DNA from: Diploscapter coronatus
Taxonomy: Eukaryota > Nematoda > Chromadorea > Rhabditida > Rhabditidae
Reading direction: 5' to 3'
DNA length: 64,000 nt
Assembly: GCA_964036155.1 (NCBI GenBank)
Contig: OZ038422.1
Location: 81,801,201 to 81,865,200 of the forward strand
The notes under the pieces were generated by a model. The model ran no database searches. It saw only the letters and a list, made by a program, of their open reading frames with translations, and was not told the origin of the DNA. Numbering within the stretch: position 1 is the first letter of the stretch; every line of letters begins with the position of its first letter. Both the position numbers and the translations under genes were made by a program. Below are positions 54,851-64,000 of the stretch, in pieces.

Positions 54851-56393
54851 GTTCGTTTATGAAAATTATTTAACATCATTGAAAAATGATTTAATAATGA
54901 ATTATTTATATTGGGTTGTATCATAAGTATTGAGCTTTGAAAAAAAGGTTTCTTTTCATTTCTGCCCGTTTTTGATGATTTTTTTCAGATAATGAGAATG
55001 GGTGCGGGTCGACTCCCCTCCCCCTACTTTTTATTCTCTAACGTCATTCTACTTTCACGAAAAAAGTGGGGGGACTTGGGATACAGTAGGGGGAGTTGAC
55101 CTGCACCCTCTGCCGCTCGCCTTCTCTAGTGAACGTGGAACGACGAGAGAAATGACGATTTTGGACAATTCTCGATCGTTTGAATGTGTTCAAAAATCAT
55201 GATCGCGATTTTGACTAACGAAAAAATGTTAGTAAAAATGAGAATTCGGAAGACGTGCTCTCGACATCATAACTTTCGATGGGTTTATCCATTTCAAAAA
55301 CGGTAAAAAGTTTCTCAGAATCAGTAAAGATCGGGTTTTCATGGGCAAAATGTTTATTTATTATTCATTTAAATAGTTGAAAACAATTCGATGCTAATAT
55401 GATAATAATCCGAAATTTCTATCCATAAAATATCCTTTCTCTAAAAATTACGGATAAAAATCTCAAGATGTTTCTTACAAAGAATATTCGACGGTATATA
55501 TAGACAGACAAGGGATTGATTGTACAGGAAGTGATCGATTTGAATATGGGAATAGAGGAAAAGATTCCTAATAAGCTAGAAATTATATAAATTAGGCAGG
55601 GGAATTATTATAGTTGGTCGTTTGAAGGTCCGTTACATGATTATTAGGAGAAATGAATTATATGACAATTTTAGGGAAAATGTCTAGTACCGAACCTCCA
55701 AACCCCATAATAAACCGTAAATTATTAATATAAAGGCAATTTTAAATTAGGATTTAGGCGAATTAAAATTAGGAGGAATGTTTCGAGAATTCGAATAGCA
55801 AGAAGCAAGTGAATTGAATTATTGACCGAGGCATAGCTAAGGTCGCGGCAATTTAGGCCGTCAAATATACACAAGATATGCTGATTTTATGATGAAAGTG
55901 AAATATAAGAATTGTGAGTAAGAAGAGTCTAAAGACACTCAAAACCCGCGGTCTATTATCTAATCAGAAGAATCATATTCTTGATTGATTATCGAGGAAA
56001 TTACCGCTAACTACTGATAAAGTTCATAGAATTCGAAATCATTTCATAATTTCTGAACTTTATCACAAATTTACGGTGAATATAAATGATTCGAAGAGGA
56101 ATCAACTTTTCGCAACTACTTGATTAGGAAATGTAATGAATTGCTCAATGAGAATTTAAAAAAAAAAAAATTGATTCCTCTTTCAAAGCATTGAAAATCA
56201 GATGAATAGAGTTGCGGTAAAGCATTGACAAGATTGGCTGATTGAGCGATTTTGAAGATTTATCAATTTCAATCGATTTTCAGGAGTCTCCAAAATTTCT
56301 CATCAATTGTCGATTAGAAAAATTAGATAAATTTAGGCAATTTTATAATAGCAAATTATTACCGTTTTCTCGGGTTGGAATCGCTCTGAAGGA
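54851..56393. other. convergent intergenic region between PiT and caudal genes
   Basis: No coding sequence is seen. It contains the second copy of the 40.8-kb repeat (55,268–55,344) and AT-rich DNA that should include both 3' ends. Confidence 0.5.
55268..55344. repeat. dispersed repeat, copy 2 of the OTU-upstream unit
   Basis: Similar to 40778–40850 in the same orientation (ATAACTTTCG, CCATTTCAAAA and AGTAAAGATCGGG). It is non-coding. Confidence 0.5.
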
Positions 56394-59300
56394 CTACTGA
56401 ATTGGACCTGAGGGATTCAGGGTGACTTTCTTCTTCTCTCGGCGGTCTTTGGCTCTTCTGAAAATCAGAAATTCAATATTTTTCATAAAGAATAAATTTG
56501 AATCATCCAGTGTTTTATTTCTTTTTCCCTCGGCCCCTAACACATCCGATTGTCTCTTTTTTCTTCTGCACTTCTGTATTGTTTATCGAACAGTTCCTCC
56601 ACTTTCCCTTCCCGAAGCCGTAAATTTTCCCTCCCTTCCCTTTTCCTCTTCTGCTCCTTGCCGCCTCACAAATGGAAGGAGAAAGAAAAACGCAGTCTGC
56701 CATACGGCACGTACAATCACAATGGACGTTCGAATGCGCAGAGCTTTTGCGATACCTAGAGCTCCACCCACTCTAATAGTTCAGTTACAGTAATCTAAAA
56801 TGATGAACTTTTAGAAAATTGTCAGATATGCAACGAGTTTGCCAAAAAAATGCAAATAAGTGCTAATTTTACAGAAATAACCTAGGATGCGCCCCCTTTG
56901 GATTATCGTAACTATCTGATTTACAATTTATCACTTCATTGTGAATGAATCCTGCTGACCTTGATACAAAACCAATTAGAAGTTGTAAAATTTGCCCGAA
57001 ACCCGCGCTCGAAATGAGTCGAGCAATTATGCAAGGAGACAGATAGAAGATGGTGTCTTCCCCCCGACAATTTGATTCGATTCCCATTTTATAGGCTCTT
57101 CTTCGCCCCTCAATCACTCAATTTTATCGTCCTTCTTCCAATTCCGTAATCCTGTTTTACAGTCTCGCGCTGACTACAGTAATTAGACACAGGTACGAGA
57201 AAAGAAGTCGGGCAAATTTCAATCTGCACGAATAGGGATAAAGGCAGCGTTTGGTGGGTCGATCATGGTCTCGAAATGATGAATAATTATAGTGCACATT
57301 TCAAGATAAAAATTTCCTACCAGGCCCTATCCCCTACTCGTAATGGAATTTCCACGACTCTTTTCTAACTATGGAATATGCAAGTATATTGATTTTAAGT
57401 TGTTGTTATTGTTGTTCAATTTCTAGAAGTCATCAATAATTCATTTATATCGCAATAAAAGTCCCCGCGCCGATTGTAAAGATTTGAATGATTAGGCTTG
57501 CGGATCCTAAACAGTGCGGCAGACTTATCATTGCATGTTATCTGTCCCTAAGTGCATGGAGAGCTGTTCAGATAACGGACTCGACAGAGGGGGATGAAAG
57601 GAGCCGCTGCAGCCAACGGAGAAATGAGTTATTGATGTGACGCAATCAGCCAGGCTGTAGCGAATGCAGACCATCTCCCTGTCTATGATGATAGGGAAAG
57701 GGGAGGTTGGTAAACATAACCCAGCTCAGCAGCTCCTGTGCATCAATATCCTTCTAGCATATCATTAACCGTTTAACCCGTCATAACCCCTATTAGGTAA
57801 ACATGAAAAATTAGCATATTGGAAATGAAGAAGAAAGATACAGTAAGATGGTTTACAGGGATTTTTTTTCATCAAATCGCAAATGTATACCAGAATTGAT
57901 CGAGCAGAAATCAAAGAATGAAATTAGCAAATTTGTGATCTTATGCTTAAATGAATGAAATACCGTAAAACTCGTATTGGAGCCCATGGGTCTCTATTCT
58001 CGGAGGTTCAATTTTCTTCAATTAAATTCTTTATCTGAGATTATCGTAGAAAATTAGAAGAACCAGGAGGAAATGTGCTCTAAACGCTCAATAGAATGCA
58101 TAAAAACTCTGAGATGATTTGAGTTGATAATGGACAGTTTTGGGATTTTGGGGAGCGGGCTTCTATTTGACGGGGACTTAAACTGGAAAGAGGATTCAAA
58201 TCGAGGTTTGCCGATAGATATTGAAGTTGCTGACCTGTTCTGCATCCAAATTTTTATCTGTCGTTCAGTGAGGTTCAACTGCAGCGAGAGGATGCTCTTC
58301 CGATCAGCGGTGATGAATTGATTCGTCAGAAATTCCTAAATATCATTCACTATTAGAAAATAGTTCATTTTCTGTAATTTGATAGAATTTCGAACTCTCT
58401 TAGTGCTGCTGTCTCCAATAGATTTTCGGACAAGCATCACTTTTCCTTCGTATTCTAATCAGAATTAGACAATTTTCACTGACCTTCTCCAATTCCAACC
58501 GCTGGTAATCGGTGTAGACCATGCGGTACTTGTCTGCTGTCCGAACGCGGACATCTTAAACTTGAAAATTAGAATAAAGCATTGATTTTTCCCATTTCTC
58601 TTCTTCAAAGAACAACTGTCAAATGTGTTCGCTTTTGTGATGCCAATTGCATTGCGCAAACCACAAATATTGTGAGAATGGCTGTGTAAAAATCAGCATC
58701 TTGTCAATCAATTCGGTCAAATAAGCATCAAAATAATTTGATCTTTATAGAGAATTTTTCTTCAAGTTGTACATTTTTAATTTCTCAAACTGTATGAACT
58801 TTACACGATGCCGAAAGTCCGTTCTAATTTTAAAAATGATTAATCAAAATTTTACTATTCTCCCTTCTAAAATTTTCATCTAAACCCCTAAGTAATGACA
58901 TCACATTTTGAAAATCGGAAGTTGTCAGTTCTACACTCCTAAAATAAACAAGGCAAATCAAATCAATCGTTTGGATTATTTCAAACAGAAGCTTCCTCTC
59001 TATGCATATTAACATTTAATGTCTAAGCTGCTGTCTGTGAGCATACAGTGCTTATCATTGCCAAATATGGTCGCTATCTTTCCTTCTTTTCTCCATTCTA
59101 TTGCTCTTCTCCTCATTCCCTTTCCAGCCTTAATGCGCTACAAATTCCCCATTAAAACCCTCATAATTCTCGACTTTATCTCATTAGAATTATCGTTTTC
59201 GGCTCGGAATTTTCACTACCGTAAATTTTCTCTGAAATCTACCAGTAAAATTTCTAGTTCAAATAGGGCGTTTTATTATATAGAAATGAGAAGTTTGTAG

Positions 59301-61792
59301 AAAAAAATACGAAGAGATCTCCTTCTCTATCCTTAATAGAAAACGCTTCACTTCTGGATAAAATGTCCTAGACCCCAAAATTTGCGATGTTTCATCTTTT
59401 TCAAAATAGAACAAATCACTAACTGTTAGATCCAGGCCCGACTTGGTAAGGCACTTTGGGGAGGTGGAGCTTCGAGGGCTTGATGTCCTGCGAAATGGTC
59501 GATGTCGGGGTTGCCTTCCACGAGAATTGCGCGTAGGAGCCGAGGGGTGCCATGTTGCCTAAAGGCGAATTTTTTGAAGAAAAAATTAGAGAAAGAATGA
59601 AGAAAGGTTGATTGATAATTCAGCGAAAGGTGGTGAATTCTCATCATCAGACCTCAGTACACTTTCCGAGAGATTAGAAAATTGTAGGAGAGTAGATTTG
59701 AAAATCAATTTGAACTATACAAAGTTGGTGCATATGGAGATCTGCAAAAAGATGTTAGCAGAAAATCCGGCTTAAGAGATCCGCGCAAAGGATCTGCCTT
59801 AAACCCTGTCTAGGTCTGATTTTCAACTTCTTCTTTCTTGCAAATGTTTGATAACCCTACCCGGATATGAAGTATCGATAAGCGAATTTGGATAGTAGGG
59901 AGCCGTGCCCGAATTCAGTTTGTAGTCCATGGTGGTCGAGGTTGATGGATAGGGGTCAGAGGGAGGGTAGACCTGCGAAATTTCATTATTTTCTCACAAT
60001 TTTCTTTTCAAAAAATCCAACCCTACCTCGGTCTGTTGAGGAGCAGCCGTGGATGGGAAGGCGAACGGGTAGATCGCCGCATCTGCAGGCCATTTCTGGA
60101 CGTCCTAAAATTATGAATTCGATTTTTCTTCTAAAAATTCATGCAAGACATGTTCGCAATAATAAATGTGAATTTCCTAACAAGATCTATACCATTCAAA
60201 AGAGTGTTCCAAGAACAATCAATCAATTATACAGGAATTGCGCGTTTCCTATGAAGGGTGTTCCTTGTAAAAGAAGATCTTACATCCTGCTTCATGTGGT
60301 AGGCAGCGACCGAGTCCGGTGCAGGCATCGGGAATCGGCCGTAGAATCCGGGCTGAATCCCGTCGAACGAGGTCGCGTGCAGCATTTTATCGCTAAAATA
60401 ATTGAATCATTTTGAAAGCGTAATTCTAGTCAAAACGAGTATCGATTTCGATAAGAATAATGAAATTTTAGGATACAGGAAAAACAACTTCAGCAGTATT
60501 TATGACGTCGAAAATGGCGCAATAAAATTATTACTACTTTGAAGGAAAAAAGCCATGATCAGATAAAGAGGATTGAATGAATTATCGCAACTCTTTCCCC
60601 CTTCCGGCCTACAGAAAGAAAGAGGAGAAGAAAGGAAAGGAGGAATAAAGGATCCGCCCCTTTTCACAGAAAGGAGATACAGTAATCCTGCCGAGATGAG
60701 GGAAGAATAAGCACATATGAAAACGGTCAAAATGACCATTGCCCGAACAGAGAATAGACAAACAATTGTAAATTGCTGTAAATTGAGGAGAATGCGAGAG
60801 ATTTGAGGCAAATGCAGCAACATTCGAAAAGCTGCGCAAATATGCAGGAAACGATATTTATGATTCCGAGAATTGGAAATTACGATATATTTCGGCGAGA
60901 ATTGCACAGAGCTTAAAGTGTCAGTTTTGTGTTAGTGTCAAAAATTGTAAGCCCTGGAATTGTGCATTGAATTGTGATAAATTTTGATAGAATGGACTAT
61001 TTCGCGCAAGCAGAATCATACGATTAATTTCTTTAAAAATTACGATTATTTCGCAGGGGAAATATCGATCTTATTTCACCGATTCCATTCTGCATAGTTG
61101 GGAGAAATAATCAAGAGAAGATTATTAACGAACCTATCGGGATAGATGAAGTTGAAGAGCTGCGGTCTCCAAGCGTCGTTCTGCCCAGCAGCCATCATCG
61201 GGGTTGAGGAGAACGGAGCGACCACGTGGTTGTGGGCCTTCATCGACAGGCCTGACAGACCTGCTGCTGACTGGATTAGCTGAAACATTTCGCGATAATT
61301 CTCTCATTTATTATTTCTGAAAAAAATCAATTCTTATGTTAATGTGGTGATGAATCAATCATGATCATTAACGACAACATTGATTTCTATGCATAAATTC
61401 AACGCTTGCAAGAAAAGGAGAATTTCATTGACCTTCGCTTATTGCACAAACCTAGACAGACTTTCAACCTGAACAAACGTTTTTAAGGTAGGAGATCCGA
61501 AAATCAAAAATTTACAAGTCTGATAGAAAGTTGATACAAAGTGGGGTCCACACTAAGGATTTGGCTTCAACTCTGCATATGTTGGCTTTTTCAAATAAAG
61601 TTTCTTCGCATGAATTAACTTTGCAGAAAATTATTGATTCGGATTCTGATTGATACACTTGTCTACCTGAGCAGAATGCGTCTGCAGCTGCTCGTCGTGC
61701 CCAGTAGCCTGTCTCTCCCTCTCCAGCATGTCCTCGGGCTGCGTGTTCTGACTGTTTTCCATCGGTGCCACTTCGTGCTTCACTCGCTTCAT
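56394..61792 (-). CDS. pal-1: caudal-type homeobox transcription factor (PAL-1/CDX orthologue)
   Basis: Nine exons (61667–61792, 61134–61279, 60284–60392, 60027–60104, 59861–59972, 59424–59558, 58484–58554, 58235–58335, 56394–56457) encode 313 residues. The homeodomain spans about 242–301: TADKYRMVYTDYQRLELEKE, FLTNQFITADRKS, then LTERQIKIWMQNRR and AKDRREKKK. The TADKYRMVY and RAKDRR wording is that of nematode PAL-1. The N-terminal region is Pro/Tyr/Ser-rich, as in caudal activators. PAL-1 specifies posterior fate and muscle in worm embryos. The ATG at 61792 is only 4 nt after a TTTCAG acceptor, typical of trans-splicing. Position 49 of the homeodomain is Met in place of the near-invariant Phe. 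The last intron is 1.8 kb. Confidence 0.95.
57309..57363. repeat. dispersed repeat, copy 2 of the NOMO-intron unit
   Basis: In the last intron of the caudal gene; matches 31818–31875 by eye around CTACCAGGCCCTA. Confidence 0.5.
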
Positions 61793-61796
61793 GCGA

Positions 61797-64000
61797 CTGA
61801 AATTTCAACACATTACGGCGATTTCTTGGAATTTAAAAATGAAACGAGAGTTGTTCATGAAGAATAGCCGCAAATCAAGAAGACCTTCCCTCACTATTTC
61901 GAGTACTGTCGCTAGACATTCAAACAGTCGGACAAAAATAGCAAGATTCAGAGGAATGCATTAAATTACGCAATCACAATGTAATTTTAGGAAGTGTGAA
62001 TTACAAGCGGGTTGATAATGAGATTATGATTATACGACACCATTCATAAAATAATTGATTCCTTTACAATCCGCCCTTCCTAAATGCCCGGGGCTGTAAA
62101 CTGCGAAATCATGCGAAAAACACTTCTTAGGAATGAATTAATTCAGCTTCTTTTCCTTATCGCTCCAATAGGCTTTCATTACCTTATAACACAAAAATGA
62201 GAAGTCATAAAGAGTAGGGAAGACACAAGAAATGCTTCACAACATAGAAAAGTTCCTTTTGGAATGGAATAATGTTGAAGAGTAGGAGCATAAAACGGGC
62301 TGAAATGATTGAAAACTGTGCTTCTGTGCAAGGAGCCAAGCAGTGATAGCTGATAAGCAATTCGGTAGAAAGAAAGGAAGAAAGAAAAAGAGCGGCAGAA
62401 CATAAAAGGACAGGAGCAGAAGTGGGAAAGGGAAGAGACAAGCAGGAATGCCTTTGACTGTCAACTGCCGATAAAACTTGCGAGCTAACGAGCCAAACGT
62501 CCAGTAGCAGTTATCACAAAAGAGTACGGTAACTTGCAGGAGCAGTGCATAGAATCGAGGAGATACGCGAAATTCGGGCTGAAGCCTTTCCAATAAGAAA
62601 AGTTTAGAAAGATCGAGAACAAAATTACTGTAGCCGAAAAGAGTGCCCAATTTAGTCGTAAAGAAAGAAACCTGGTGGAAATGAAAGGGACTCGCAAGAA
62701 GCAGTGGATTTGCCGCTTTATGACCGGATTAGGTTGCGCACTTGCCTTGAGAAAAACGAAGAAAGGTCGATGTGAATCCTTTTAAAATCAGGAAAAGGGA
62801 CGAACGAAACAATTTCTGTGAAAAGTGAAAATTTATAGAAGGAAATAAGCACGATGAACTGTCAAAAAATTCATGAACGAGGAGACGATAATTTACCGGA
62901 AAACGATAAATTTTCCCCATCAAACCTCCAGTAGCGAGACTCTATTGTTTGATCGAGCAAAAGTTCGGCTGGAGGTCACAGGAAAAGATGAAGAAGAACG
63001 CTGCGCATACTGATGAGCGAGGAAATTATGCGCATACGAGATTCAACAGATAGACAGGAACAAACAAACACATTTGGATTAAGATGAAGAAGGCGTAAAT
63101 GGAGGAGGATATGTAAAATCCAGAGGAATAAGAAAAGAAAACCCCCCCCCCCCCCCATTGAATCACAAGAAATTACAAATTTATCTCAGCAAATCAAATC
63201 GGAAGAAATGAGAGAAAACTCGAGATAATGATGGATGAGTTGAAAAGGTACAGCAAATCGCGCAGATCTTGTAGATCTTGTCCTCAAAAGTCGGGAAGAA
63301 ATTTATTGTCCTGCCTAACAGCAATAAAGGAGTCGATTGGGAATCGGCAAAGGCAAAAGGCAGTGCGGCAAAAGATCGGACAAGATTACGGTACAGAACA
63401 GCGGCGAGAATCGTAAAAACAAGCGGCCTATCGAATTTGTAACATGGTTATTGATGGAAAGGCTGGAAAATTCAGTAAAAATCAATGTAAATGAGTAAAA
63501 TTAGGAAGAAAATCGGCTTGGAAATTGAAAGTTCGATAAACGTCGCTTTGCGTCAGTTCGCTGTAACGGCGAGCGGATTTCAAAAGCCACTAGGCAATTA
63601 GGCGCGTGCTCTTTCTATTTTTCCTTTATTTTCGCCAAATTAGTGGTGGTTTTGGTTGAATAGCTGTGACTTTGTTAGTGAATAGTAAATTCGATAGAGT
63701 GAACTGATGGAGGAAGCTGGGAAGCAGTGGTCGCATTCAGATGCTGGATTGTGAAAGGTCGGTCAACTCACAACTTTTATGGGGTGCTAATTTGCGAAGA
63801 GGGCATGAATCAGGTGTCAGATTTATGCAAAGGGATGAGAAAGATTATTCGAAAAATCATGTAAACTTTTGAGTCTAATTATGGACGAAAATATGAAAAA
63901 GTGACAGCTATCGATAGACAAATAAATGAGCGAAGCTTCAAAGGAAGGAAGGTGACATCTTGGCGCCTAGAGGGAAGTTTTTGAATCGATCAATCAAATC
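61797..64000. promoter_or_regulatory. 5' flank of the caudal gene, no other gene seen
   Basis: About 2.2 kb up to the window edge contains no supported frame on either strand. Purine-rich stretches and a poly(C) run are present. Given the developmental role of PAL-1, cis-regulatory elements are expected here, but I cannot pick out binding sites with confidence. Confidence 0.4.
63142..63156. repeat. poly(C) run of 15
   Basis: Fifteen consecutive cytosines follow AGAAAAGAAAA, which is striking in AT-rich DNA. The minus-strand frame it creates (Gly-rich start) is an artefact. Confidence 0.85.

Noticed and set aside
54511..54924. 137-codon minus-strand frame
   Set aside because: Antisense shadow of the last PiT exon.
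60500..60907. 135-codon minus-strand frame within the caudal gene
   Set aside because: Lies in an intron of the caudal gene; exons on either side join in phase without it.
62976..63158. Gly-rich minus-strand frame at the window's right end
   Set aside because: Its start is the poly(C) run; no domain or conservation signal.

Overview
This is eukaryotic DNA, almost certainly from a nematode. The exons are split by many GT–AG introns whose 3' ends are the worm-type TTTTCAG or TTTTAG. Several genes carry such an acceptor only 4–90 nt upstream of the first ATG, as expected for spliced-leader trans-splicing. The caudal-type homeodomain has the RAKDRR tail and TADKYRMVY start that I associate with worm PAL-1. 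Exon coordinates were worked out by hand; for nearly every conserved gene, exon lengths, reading phases and splice sites agree.

Layout, left to right. (1) 0.4–5.3 kb: a short HEAT-like minus-strand gene whose large intron holds an opposite-strand DOMON membrane-protein gene. (2) 6.8–8.9 kb: a small predicted secreted protein. (3) 9.4–18.0 kb, minus: a 25-exon cohesin subunit SA/STAG gene, with a near-perfect 824-bp foldback element in one intron. (4) 19.2–24.5 kb, plus: the UAP56/DDX39B-type DECD-box RNA helicase, divergent from STAG. (5) 26.0–35.0 kb, plus: NOMO, an ER membrane protein. (6) 36.1–39.2 kb, plus: an SH2-only protein followed after 65 bp by a cytoplasmic tyrosine kinase. (7) 40.9–43.7 kb, plus: an OTU-family deubiquitinase-like gene. 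(8) 45.7–48.9 kb, plus: a seven-transmembrane receptor-like gene with a mariner transposon inside one coding exon. (9) 50.5–51.0 kb, minus: a one-domain immunoglobulin I-set protein. (10) 52.9–54.9 kb, plus: a PiT/SLC20-type phosphate transporter. (11) 56.4–61.8 kb, minus: the caudal/PAL-1 homeobox gene with a long 5' flank.

There are two visible regimes. The conserved housekeeping genes (STAG, UAP56, NOMO, and also PAL-1) have GC-richer codons and introns from about 60 nt to over 1 kb. The block from 36 to 55 kb holds family-expanded genes (kinase, SH2, receptor, Ig, PiT) with AT-rich codons, many introns of only 42–60 nt, and transposon debris. The genes do not form one pathway. The window instead joins core nuclear and secretory genes to a faster-evolving block.

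Most notable: the recent-looking foldback element in STAG, the mariner insertion that splits a receptor exon at a TA, the SH2/kinase tandem whose SH2 lacks its phosphotyrosine-binding arginine, a Phe-to-Met change at homeodomain position 49 of PAL-1, and a broken 3' splice site in the DOMON gene.
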